Below are positions 54,016-62,013 of a DNA stretch of 64,000 nt, one piece after another. Each line of letters begins with the position of its first letter. Position 1 is the first letter of the stretch. Under the pieces are notes generated by a model, which worked only from the letters and a program-made list of their open reading frames with translations, searched no databases and was not told where the DNA came from. The stretch covers positions 111,686-175,685 of the forward strand of contig DPDG01000050.1 in assembly GCA_003526375.1 (NCBI GenBank). The letters are read 5' to 3'. The DNA is from Lentisphaeria bacterium (GTDB lineage Bacteria; Verrucomicrobiota; Lentisphaeria; Victivallales; UBA1829). Both the position numbers and the translations under genes were made by a program.

Positions 54016-54633
54016 TCACGGCACGAGGAAGCTGCGGACACCGGTGAAGATCATCTGCGAAGCCATTGCGGCAAGAATCAAGCCGGTGACTTTACTCAGG
54101 ATCACGATCACATGACGCCCGAATTTCTGCTCGATCCATGTCGCGACGAAAAGAATCGACGTCAGGCAGAACAACGCCAGCGCCAGAGCCCCCGCGCTCA
54201 GAAGATGAGTCTTCACGGTCGAGGCGTCCGCGCCGATCACCAGCAGAGCGGCGATTGTGCCGGGGCCGACGGTCACGGGTATCGCCAGGGGAACCACGGC
54301 AATATCCGAGATTCTCGCCTCGGAATCATCCTCCACAGCCAACGGCTTCTTATCCTCGACTTTGCCGTTGACCAATCCGACAGCGGACAGAAACAGCAGA
54401 GCGCCGCCGCCGATACGGAATGCGTCAAGTGTAATATCAAACGCCTCGAAAATCCATTTCCCGAAAAAGAGCAGAATCATGCACGTGCAGAATGCGGCGA
54501 TCCCGATCCGCAGCGCAAGCAGGCGCTTCTGGCGCATCGCCCACCCCTGCGTCATGGAAAGAAACATGGAAAGCACGAAAAACGGAGTCAGAAGAAATAC
54601 AAACTTCAAGAAATTATTGATGAAGTAAGCCAT
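54016..54633 (-). CDS. MarC-family (UPF0056) membrane protein
   Basis: 205 residues with six membrane helices. Family marks: FFVLSMFLSMTQG near the start, FRIGGGALLFLSAVGL, RISDIAVVPLAIPVTVGPGTIA in the middle and SKVTGLILAAMASQMIFTGV at the end. Function of the family is not settled; the old link to multiple antibiotic resistance was withdrawn. GAGGA lies upstream of the ATG. It is preceded on the same strand by a promoter and a terminator hairpin that could form a regulated leader. Confidence 0.9.
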   Translation of the reverse strand: MAYFINNFLKFVFLLTPFFVLSMFLSMTQGWAMRQKRLLALRIGIAAFCTCMILLFFGKWIFEAFDITLDAFRIGGGALLFLSAVGLVNGKVEDKKPLAVEDDSEARISDIAVVPLAIPVTVGPGTIAALLVIGADASTVKTHLLSAGALALALFCLTSILFVATWIEQKFGRHVIVILSKVTGLILAAMASQMIFTGVRSFLVP

Positions 54634-54698
54634 AAAATCCTCTTATAAAATTTTGCCCGACCTCCCCATATCGAATGCCCGGCACAAGCACCCGAAGG

Positions 54699-54732
54699 AA
54701 AAAAGAATGACGCGGTTTTATCCGCGTCATTC
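54699..54732 (-). terminator. Intrinsic terminator in the leader of the marC-family gene
   Basis: On the minus strand an 11-bp perfect stem (arms 54732-54722 and 54715-54705, loop of six) followed by six T (54704-54699). It lies 66 bases upstream of the marC-family ATG and has no minus-strand gene upstream of it, so it either ends a short RNA or attenuates the marC-family message. Confidence 0.75.
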
Positions 54733-54798
54733 CACCGCCAGAAATTTCCCGCCTGATGTAATATACGATGCACTCATATAAAACGGGGATCATTCTCC
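54699..54798 (-). ncRNA. Candidate attenuated leader or small RNA upstream of marC-family gene
   Basis: From a predicted start near 54798 to the terminator at 54699 is about 100 nt. The 5' end carries GAATGAT, which can pair with TCATTC in the right arm of the terminator and so could form an alternative structure. No known riboswitch class was recognised. Confidence 0.35.
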
Positions 54799-54804
54799 GG
54801 GATT

Positions 54805-54832
54805 ATTATACAGCGATTTTGAAAAAAAGCAA
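54805..54832 (-). promoter_or_regulatory. Predicted sigma-70 promoter for the marC-family leader
   Basis: On the minus strand TTGCTT (54832-54827), 16 bases, TATAAT (54810-54805). The leader before the marC-family ATG would be about 165 nt. Confidence 0.5.
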
Positions 54833-54919
54833 TTATCATCTCATGAATATTTGTTTTTCCTGCAATAAAGCAGTATGTTTATGAGACGGAAAAGAATCAA
54901 AAAGAGGGATTTTCGACAG

Positions 54920-55903
54920 ATGCAGGGTGAATTTGATCATTTTACACCGGAACAGTTTCTGCCGGATGTGGAGAAATTGCTGGGGGGGGGACTGACCGGA
55001 TACGCCTGTGCGTTCACCAGCTATGTCAACAGAGTCTATGAACTTGAGACAACCTCCGGCGACCGGCTCGTCGCCAAGTTCTACCGTCCGGGCCGCTGGA
55101 CGCCGGAAGCGATTCTCGATGAACACGATTTCGTTTTCGACTGTGCAGACAGGGAAGTAAACGTCGTCGCCCCCTACGAACTCACCAACGGTTCGACGCT
55201 CGGTTTTTCCGGCGGAGTACCGTTTGCGGTCTATCCTAAAAAACGCGGGCGCGAAGCGGAGTTTGAAACAAGGGAATCACTGCATAAAATCGGGGCGCTT
55301 CTCGGCTTCATCCACTCCGCAGGGGCACAGTATCCGGCGGAGCACCGCATGACCATGACGCCTGAAACCTTTGCAGGCGGCGCGCTGAAACGCCTGTTCG
55401 ATTCCGGCATGGTGCATCCTGCGTGCGGACGGGAGCTGGAATCGGTCTGCCTCGACATCATGGACGAGGCGGAACGGGTTTTCCCCGATGAAAATACGTT
55501 CATCCGTATTCACGGGGATTTCCACCGGGCGAACGTACTCGACCGCGGCGGCGAGGGGCTTCTCGCAATCGACTTCGACGATATGCTGAACGGACCGCCG
55601 GTGCAGGACATCTGGCTTCTGCTTCCCGATACGCCGTCGAAAAGCCGCGGGGAACTCGCCGCACTGCTGGAGGGATATGAGCTTTTCATGGATTTTGACG
55701 ATTCGTCGCTCCGCGCCGTCGAATCTCTGCGCGCCATGCGGATGATGCACTTTCTTTCCTGGTGCGCCATCCAGTCCGGCGACCTCAATTTCCACGCGAC
55801 ATTCCCCGACTGGGGATCGGAATCTTTCTGGCGGCGCGAACTCTGCGACCTCAAACGCCAGCTCGAACTGATCCGTTATGAACGGCGGAACTTCCGTCTG
55901 TAA
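54920..55903 (+). CDS. SrkA/RdoA-like (YihE) stress-response protein kinase
   Basis: 327 residues from the ATG at 54920, chosen because AGAGGGA lies about 11 bases upstream and the protein then starts like E. coli SrkA; the ATG at 54875 has no ribosome site. Aminoglycoside-phosphotransferase fold: SYVNRVYELE and LVAKFYRPGRWTPEAILDEH in the N-lobe, the catalytic loop RIHGDFHRANVLDRG and metal site LAIDFDDMLNGP. SrkA kinases phosphorylate Ser/Thr and help cells survive stress. The next gene follows after 17 nt. Confidence 0.88.
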   Translation: MQGEFDHFTPEQFLPDVEKLLGGGLTGYACAFTSYVNRVYELETTSGDRLVAKFYRPGRWTPEAILDEHDFVFDCADREVNVVAPYELTNGSTLGFSGGVPFAVYPKKRGREAEFETRESLHKIGALLGFIHSAGAQYPAEHRMTMTPETFAGGALKRLFDSGMVHPACGRELESVCLDIMDEAERVFPDENTFIRIHGDFHRANVLDRGGEGLLAIDFDDMLNGPPVQDIWLLLPDTPSKSRGELAALLEGYELFMDFDDSSLRAVESLRAMRMMHFLSWCAIQSGDLNFHATFPDWGSESFWRRELCDLKRQLELIRYERRNFRL

Positions 55904-55920
55904 CCGAAGGAGGAAACGGC

Positions 55921-57447
55921 TTGAACCGCGAACAGCTCAAACTTCTGTATCAGAAACTCGCCCCCCGGCTGCGGCTCCTGCTGCTGACGCTGGCAGCGCT
56001 GGGCGGTTTCCTCTTTGCCGTTTTCCTGTTCCGGCAGATTTTTTCGTGGCAGATCTCCTATTTCCGCAATCTGGCGACTCTGCGCAGCCCGCTTCCGGTC
56101 GCAGAGGAACGCAACACGGCGGAAACGGAACCAGGCACAGATGCAGGAGAGGAAAAGGAATCCGGCAGTATGGGAAGTTATACGGCACAAGGCGACGCCC
56201 GCAGGATATGGAACTGGCCCGACGATCTCGCTCTCCGCAAAAAGGCGCTGGCGGAATTCAGCCGTGCGCAGAAATGGGATGCCGCCCTGAACATCGGGGC
56301 AAATCTGAGCCGCGACGTCTTTTTTCAGGACGAAGTTTTCCAGCTTGTGGAACGTTCCTATCTGGCACATGCGGGAAAAGCCGTTGCGGAAGAAAAAGAG
56401 GAGATGCGCAGGCAGAATTCCAGAATCACGCTTTTCGACCAGGCGGCGTTTCTCGTCAATCTCCGGCTTCGCCTGCATGACGACGTCAAGGTATCATCAA
56501 TCACCGATATCATGTTCGAATCCTATCTGCCCGCCATTCCCGACCGTTTCGCCGTCTGGCTCGCGCTCTCTCCGGAACTGGCAAAGCGCCAGACTCCCCT
56601 CCCCTATGGAAATGACTCCGAAACCATATTCCGCACCCTGATTGAAAACGATTTGAACAGCATGGGACGCTATATGAAAACCCGCTGGGACCTTTTTGCA
56701 GCGGAACTGGCAAAAAAGCCGGAACTTGCCGCGGCGCTCAACGCGGTATCAGCCACGGAACAGCAGCGGGAACTCATGCAGGATTTTTCCAACCGGAACC
56801 GTCCGATAATCAAAGCGGAGGAATACCGTTCCCTCCCGCGTGTCTGGAGCTGGTTTTTCGGGAAAGCGGCAATCGACGCATTCGGTCCGGACACCGGTTA
56901 TGAGAAATTGAAAAATGTCTTCAGCGGCAATCTGAGCGGACAGGAATGGATGGATGCGCTCGGCAGAGGCGTCCGCCTTTCTCCGGCGGTCCGCAGTTTT
57001 TTCAGAAGCCGTCCGCAGTGGCTCGGCGCAATGAATGCCCGCGATTACGAAGCGGCGCTTGATCTTTTCCGGCGCAATGCTGCGGAAATTATCCCCGGCG
57101 GAGGAGATTCCGCACTGGAATCCGGTCTGGAAAAGATGGCAGAGCTTGAAAAATCCCTGATGAGGGAATATTTTTCCGATCAGATGTGGGAGGACGCAGT
57201 CAGGCGTAAAACAGAGACGAGGGCATCCGCCGAACTCGCCACACAGGATTTCATCGACATCGTGAAAACGCTGTTGAAGCAAGTCCCGGAGACAAAGGCG
57301 GACGACGAACGCAAAAAAGCATTTCTCGCGCTCTGCCTTCTGAACCGCGGCAGAAACGGAAGAAGCGTTTATCTGCTGGCGGACACGACAAATGAATCAT
57401 TAATCAAACACCATATTCCGGCGGAGGAGCTGAACAATGAGCAATGA
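55921..57447 (+). CDS. Single-pass membrane protein of unknown function, first gene of the MoxR cluster
   Basis: 508 residues from a TTG start with a perfect AGGAGG 6 bases upstream. One membrane helix at residues about 17-40 (LLLLTLAALGGFLFAVFLF), an acidic linker and then a long, mostly helical soluble part with TPR-like stretches (KKALAEFSRAQKWDAALNIG). No family recognised. Its end overlaps the FHA-MoxR start by 11 nt, so it belongs to that operon and probably acts with the ATPase at the membrane. Confidence 0.75.
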   Translation: MNREQLKLLYQKLAPRLRLLLLTLAALGGFLFAVFLFRQIFSWQISYFRNLATLRSPLPVAEERNTAETEPGTDAGEEKESGSMGSYTAQGDARRIWNWPDDLALRKKALAEFSRAQKWDAALNIGANLSRDVFFQDEVFQLVERSYLAHAGKAVAEEKEEMRRQNSRITLFDQAAFLVNLRLRLHDDVKVSSITDIMFESYLPAIPDRFAVWLALSPELAKRQTPLPYGNDSETIFRTLIENDLNSMGRYMKTRWDLFAAELAKKPELAAALNAVSATEQQRELMQDFSNRNRPIIKAEEYRSLPRVWSWFFGKAAIDAFGPDTGYEKLKNVFSGNLSGQEWMDALGRGVRLSPAVRSFFRSRPQWLGAMNARDYEAALDLFRRNAAEIIPGGGDSALESGLEKMAELEKSLMREYFSDQMWEDAVRRKTETRASAELATQDFIDIVKTLLKQVPETKADDERKKAFLALCLLNRGRNGRSVYLLADTTNESLIKHHIPAEELNNEQ

Positions 57448-58804
57448 AAACGAATCGGTTCCGGTGACGCAGCTGAAAGTCTATTCCAAGGAGGGAACGC
57501 TGATTTCCACCCTGGAGCTGAAAGACGCAAGTTATGTCATCGGAAGAGGCGAGGACTGCGATATCCAGTGCGAAGGCGCCGCCAATGTCTCGCGCCATCA
57601 TGCGGAACTCACAATCCGCGATGGCGAGGCGTTCATCAAGGACCTCAACAGCACGGTCGGCGTAATGGTCAACAGCAAGGTTGTGCAGGCTTCGCCGCTG
57701 GTGACGGGCGATGTGATCCAGCTCGGAATGATGAAATTCATCATTGAGCTGCCGCCGAAGCAGAAGAAAACCGACGGAGCAAAGTCGATTGTCCTGAATG
57801 CGGTCACGGAAGATGCCGCCGCCCATATGGAACAGGATCTCGCGCTGATCTCCGGGCGGTGTGCGGAAATCCGCGCGGAGGTGGGCAAAGTCATCGTGGG
57901 GCAGTCGGAGACCGTGGAGGGAATCCTTGCGGCGCTTCTCTGCCAGGGGCACTGTCTCCTGATCGGCGTCCCCGGACTAGCGAAAACGGTCATGGTCTGC
58001 ACATTCGCAAAAGTTCTCGGACTTGATACGCAGAGAATCCAGTTTACGCCCGACCTCATGCCATCGGACATCATCGGAAGCGAGATTCTCAAAAAGAACA
58101 GCGACGGCATTCCCGAACTTCAGTTCAATCAGGGACCGATCTTCACCCAGTTGCTCCTCGCGGATGAAATCAACAGAACGCCTCCGAAAACGCAGGCGGC
58201 GCTTCTCGAAGCCATGCAGGAACGCCAGGTGACGGTCGCCATGAAATCCTTCCAGCTCCCTCTGCCTTTCTGCGTCATCGCGACACAGAACCCGATCGAA
58301 CAGGAAGGCACCTACCCTCTGCCCGAAGCACAGCAGGACCGTTTCATGCTCTGCCTCTATCTGGACTACCCGTCGCAGAAAGAAGAACTTGAAATCATGG
58401 TGCGCACCACGGCGAGGCAGACAGCCGAATGCCGTCAGGTCATCGAACAGAACGAAATCATCCGTTTCCAGCAGATCGTTCAGGGGATCGGCGTGCCGGA
58501 GGAACAGATCAGCTTTGCGGTCAGTCTCATCCGCGCAACGCGTCCCGACTCCCCCGAAGCCAAAGCCGCGGGAGTCTCCGAATTCATCGACTGGGGCGCG
58601 GGACCGCGCGCAGGTCAGGCTCTCATCAAAGGAGCGAAAGCCATTGCCGCAATGGACGGACGCCCCGCAGTCGCTCCCGAAGATATTCTCCATCTCGTGA
58701 TTCCCGTTCTCCGTCACCGGATCGCCTGCAACTATAAAGCACGCGCCGAAGGCATCACGGAAACGGAAATCATACGCAGAATCGTCGGAAAAGTACGGAG
58801 ATAG
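57437..58804 (+). CDS. MoxR-family AAA+ ATPase with N-terminal FHA domain
   Basis: 455 residues. Residues about 10-105 form an FHA domain (SYVIGRGEDCDIQ, VSRHHAELTI, LNSTVGVMVN). The MoxR ATPase follows from about 140: VGQSETVEGILAALLCQGH, Walker A GVPGLAKT at 177-184, Walker B LLLADEINRTPPKTQAALLEAM, and sensor region IATQNPIEQEGTYPLPEAQQDRF. MoxR ATPases act as chaperones with DUF58 and VWA proteins, both encoded downstream. The fusion suggests recruitment by threonine phosphorylation. It overlaps the previous gene by 11 nt. Confidence 0.94.
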   Translation: MSNENESVPVTQLKVYSKEGTLISTLELKDASYVIGRGEDCDIQCEGAANVSRHHAELTIRDGEAFIKDLNSTVGVMVNSKVVQASPLVTGDVIQLGMMKFIIELPPKQKKTDGAKSIVLNAVTEDAAAHMEQDLALISGRCAEIRAEVGKVIVGQSETVEGILAALLCQGHCLLIGVPGLAKTVMVCTFAKVLGLDTQRIQFTPDLMPSDIIGSEILKKNSDGIPELQFNQGPIFTQLLLADEINRTPPKTQAALLEAMQERQVTVAMKSFQLPLPFCVIATQNPIEQEGTYPLPEAQQDRFMLCLYLDYPSQKEELEIMVRTTARQTAECRQVIEQNEIIRFQQIVQGIGVPEEQISFAVSLIRATRPDSPEAKAAGVSEFIDWGAGPRAGQALIKGAKAIAAMDGRPAVAPEDILHLVIPVLRHRIACNYKARAEGITETEIIRRIVGKVRR

Positions 58805-58816
58805 CGGGCAATGAGC

Positions 58817-58851
58817 AGTGATTAGTGATTAGTGATTAGTGGGCAGTGAGC
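58817..58851 (+). repeat. 7-base tandem repeat
   Basis: AGTGATT three times (58817-58837) followed by two degenerate units AGTGGGC and AGTGAGC. It fills the short gap between the FHA-MoxR and the DUF4159 genes. Confidence 0.8.
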
Positions 58852-58864
58852 GGAAAGAGCGGGT

Positions 58865-61120
58865 ATGAAGAAAATAATGTGGAAAGTAATTCTGGGCTTT
58901 ACGGCGGTCCTGCTGGGCATGGCACCGCTTATGGGACAGTTTGTACTTTCACAGGAAGTCGTGGACGGCGAGGTAAAGAATATTGTCGCGCAGTTGAAAA
59001 AAATGCAGTCATGGGACGGCTCGTTCAACTACGGGACACAATACAAGGTCGGAACGACTGCGCTTGTCATCTATGCCATGGCATCCGCCGGATATGACGA
59101 AACGGACAAAACCGTTGCGGACGGTGTCGCCTATCTTCAGAAAAACCAATCGAAATCAACTTATGAGGAAGGACTTGTGATCTGTGCGCTCCAACGTCTT
59201 GCGGGCGACAAATACAAGGCGCGGATCCGCAAGGCTTACCAATATCTTCTTGCGACTCAGGTTCCCATCGGCGGCTGGGGATACGGCGACAATATCAAAC
59301 TTCAGCCGGATTATGCGGACGAATCATGCAGTCAATATGCGATTATGGGGCTGGCGGCGGCAAAGGACATCGGGCTGGCGCTCCCGCAGAGAACCGTAAC
59401 CGAAGCTCTCGGATTCTACGGAAAAAGGCAGAATGCCGACGGCGGCTGGCCCTATGTACAAGGGAACTCCACTTTCTCCATGACCTCCGCCGGGCTTGCG
59501 AGTCTGCGCCTGCTCGGCGAAACACTGGAACTTCCGGTTCCGGGACGTTGCGGCAGTTACCGGATGAATCCGAAAATGCAGCAAGCCTACAAGTGGCTCA
59601 CACGCAATACAAGGGGCTTCCTGAACTCGTTTCACCAGCGCGGCATGAACGGATATTACGCGCTCTATGCCTTTGAACGCGTCTGTATCCTGAACGGGCT
59701 CAAGGAGATGGGCGGCATGGACTGGTACAGGGAGGGCTGCGTCAACATCATCCGCAACGGCAACTGGCGCACCGACATCATCAGCACCTGCTTCGTCCTG
59801 CTGTTCATTGCGCGGAACTCCGCTCCGTATGCCGTGACGAAATGGAAATGGAACGGCAGGTGGAACCCGGATAAATATGATGCGGCAAACTGGACGAAAC
59901 ATGTCTCGGAACTGCTCAAAAAACCGTTGGACTATCAGATCGCCGAACTGGGAACGCCGGACGGCAATCCGGGGCTCTCCAGCATGATCTACGTCACGGG
60001 CCACGGCAGGTTCACCGCCACGGAACGGGAACTTGCGGAACTCAAAAAATATATCGGGGACGGCGGAATCGTCGTTGCGGAGGCGTGCTGCTCCGACAAA
60101 ACATTTTACAACTCCTTCGCCTCCGTCATGGAGAAGGGACTCGACCCCGGAAATCCCCGGAAATTCGTCTCCCTGCATCCGGCACATCCCCTGTTCAGCA
60201 GTTACTACAGGCTGTCTCCCGATCAACTCAAAGTCAAGGCGCTCAAACGCGGATGCGGCGCATCGCAGGTCTTTCTTCTCTCCCAGGAAATTTCCTGCGC
60301 GCTGAACGGCGATCAGGCGGACCCCGTCAAACGCAGAGAGGCGTTTCAGGCGGCAGCCAATCTGATGGTATATGCACTCAACAAACGCAAGCCAAAGGCG
60401 AAATTTGAAAAAATCAATTATTCCGCCCTCGGAGTTGACGCTCTCCTGAACCGTCAGGTCAAAGCGGGCTCCGGCGCAGTTTATCAGTATCAGGCGCCTC
60501 TCGGCAGGGTCAGGCACGGAGGGACATGGGATACCGATCCGGGCTTCTCGAAACGTCTCATGCAGACCTTCTCCGACAATCCCGACCTGCCCGTGTTCGA
60601 TGCGGAACTGCCCGTCGATCCCGAATCCGACGACATCTTCGCATGTCCGGTGCTGCTCATGACGGGTCACGGTTCCCCGTCGTTGAGCCCGAAAGCGGTT
60701 TCCAACCTCAAGCGCTATCTTGCAAATGGCGGCAGGATCATCATCGAAGCCTGCTGCGCGGACGTGATCTTCAACGATGCAATTCAAAATCTCCTGCCCG
60801 TGCTCGACAACGGACGGAAACCGCAGATCGTCCGCGCGGACGACCCGATCTACCGCACCCCATATCCGCTCACACCGTCCACCCTTGAAACAACGCAGGC
60901 ATGGAAGATGAATTTCGGCTCCGCCATGCCCGCCATTTACGGCATCCGCGGCGCAGACGGCGCATGGAACCTGATCTATTTTCCGTATGACGTCAGTTGT
61001 GCGCTGGACGGCGATCTTGAAGAAAATATTCCCGCTCTGAAAGAAAAATCCGCTGCAAAACTTCTCGCCAACGTAATTGCCGCGCTGATGACGCCGCCGG
61101 AAACGGAGGTGCGGCAGTGA
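58865..61120 (+). CDS. Exported protein with cyclase-type repeats and two DUF4159 domains
   Basis: 751 residues. Signal peptide with cleavage near GQF. Residues about 35-330 hold prenyltransferase/squalene-cyclase-type repeats with GSFNYG, IGGWGYGDN and NADGGWPYVQ motifs. Two copies of a DUF4159-like domain follow: the first with YVTGHGRFTATERELAELKKYI and GGIVVAEACCSD, the second with LLMTGHGSPSLSPKAVSNLKRYL and GGRIIIEACCAD. Both end with an aspartate-containing LSQEISCALNGD / FPYDVSCALDGD. Usual planctomycete/PVC neighbours of MoxR-DUF58 clusters. Its stop overlaps the DUF58 start (GTGA). Confidence 0.85.
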   Translation: MKKIMWKVILGFTAVLLGMAPLMGQFVLSQEVVDGEVKNIVAQLKKMQSWDGSFNYGTQYKVGTTALVIYAMASAGYDETDKTVADGVAYLQKNQSKSTYEEGLVICALQRLAGDKYKARIRKAYQYLLATQVPIGGWGYGDNIKLQPDYADESCSQYAIMGLAAAKDIGLALPQRTVTEALGFYGKRQNADGGWPYVQGNSTFSMTSAGLASLRLLGETLELPVPGRCGSYRMNPKMQQAYKWLTRNTRGFLNSFHQRGMNGYYALYAFERVCILNGLKEMGGMDWYREGCVNIIRNGNWRTDIISTCFVLLFIARNSAPYAVTKWKWNGRWNPDKYDAANWTKHVSELLKKPLDYQIAELGTPDGNPGLSSMIYVTGHGRFTATERELAELKKYIGDGGIVVAEACCSDKTFYNSFASVMEKGLDPGNPRKFVSLHPAHPLFSSYYRLSPDQLKVKALKRGCGASQVFLLSQEISCALNGDQADPVKRREAFQAAANLMVYALNKRKPKAKFEKINYSALGVDALLNRQVKAGSGAVYQYQAPLGRVRHGGTWDTDPGFSKRLMQTFSDNPDLPVFDAELPVDPESDDIFACPVLLMTGHGSPSLSPKAVSNLKRYLANGGRIIIEACCADVIFNDAIQNLLPVLDNGRKPQIVRADDPIYRTPYPLTPSTLETTQAWKMNFGSAMPAIYGIRGADGAWNLIYFPYDVSCALDGDLEENIPALKEKSAAKLLANVIAALMTPPETEVRQ

Positions 61121-62013
61121 ATACGGAAATCCGCTGGAGCCCCGAAGCGCTCAAAGCGCTTGGGAGGCTCGACCTGATCGCACATGAGGTCCTTGACGGC
61201 ATCCGCCAGGGGCTCCACCGTTCGATCCGGCGCGGTTTCAGCGCGGAATTTTTCGACTATCGCAACTACGAACCCTCCGACGACGCAGCGAAAATCGACT
61301 GGCGGCTCTACGCGCGCACCGGCAAATTCTTCATCAAACGTTTCGAGGCGGAAACAAGCCTGGAATGCACCATTCTGCTGGATGTCTCCAACTCCATGCG
61401 CTGGCGCTGGGAGAAGACAGTCAGCAAGCAGGAATACGGAGCCATTCTTGCTGCCTCGCTGGGACTGCTTCTCGTGAACCAGCGCGATCTTGTCGGACTC
61501 CATACGTTCGGAATGACTCCGAACAGGCACCTCTCCGCAAAATCGTCACGCACGCATATCGAAGAATTTTTCGGAATGCTCGCCTCACAGGGAGCCCCGG
61601 CGGAAAGCGCATCCGAACTCCTCGAAACCGCGCGCGCCGTCGATACTCTGCGCACGCATAAGGGACTGCTGATTCTGATCAGCGATCTTGAAATACCGGA
61701 AATGGACCTGCGCAGAAGCATCTCGCTCCTCCGCGCCCGCGGTGACGAACTGATTGTGTTCCATCTGCTGGACAGAGCCGAAATCGAGCTCCCGTTCCAT
61801 GACGCGACGCATCTGGAAGACTCCGAAACGGGTGAAATCATCCGGTTCGGCGACGCATACAGGAAACGCCGGAAGGAAATCGCCGGAGCGTTTCAGGAAA
61901 AAGTCAATACGATCTGCACGGAAAACGGTGCGCTTTCCATTGCAATCGACACTTCATGGTCGCCGGTCGAAGCGATTCTCAAGATGAATGACCGCAGAAA
62001 GGGGATGTTCTGA
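61117..62013 (+). CDS. DUF58-family protein (VWA-like)
   Basis: 298 residues from a GTG that overlaps the upstream stop. Classical DUF58 block SIRRGFSAEFFDYRNYEPSD followed by AAKIDWRLYARTGKFFIKRF. Then a VWA-like fold with a MIDAS-type DVSNSM motif and LLILISDLEIPEMDL. DUF58 proteins work with MoxR ATPases in assembly or stress processes. The stop overlaps the next ATG. Family certain; process unknown. Confidence 0.93.
   Translation: MNTEIRWSPEALKALGRLDLIAHEVLDGIRQGLHRSIRRGFSAEFFDYRNYEPSDDAAKIDWRLYARTGKFFIKRFEAETSLECTILLDVSNSMRWRWEKTVSKQEYGAILAASLGLLLVNQRDLVGLHTFGMTPNRHLSAKSSRTHIEEFFGMLASQGAPAESASELLETARAVDTLRTHKGLLILISDLEIPEMDLRRSISLLRARGDELIVFHLLDRAEIELPFHDATHLEDSETGEIIRFGDAYRKRRKEIAGAFQEKVNTICTENGALSIAIDTSWSPVEAILKMNDRRKGMF

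Noticed and set aside
58808..58852. Possible CRISPR-like array from the short repeats
   Set aside because: Units are only 7 bases and contiguous, without spacers.
59324..60787. 487-codon minus-strand frame opposite the DUF4159 gene
   Set aside because: Shadow; no domain recognised.
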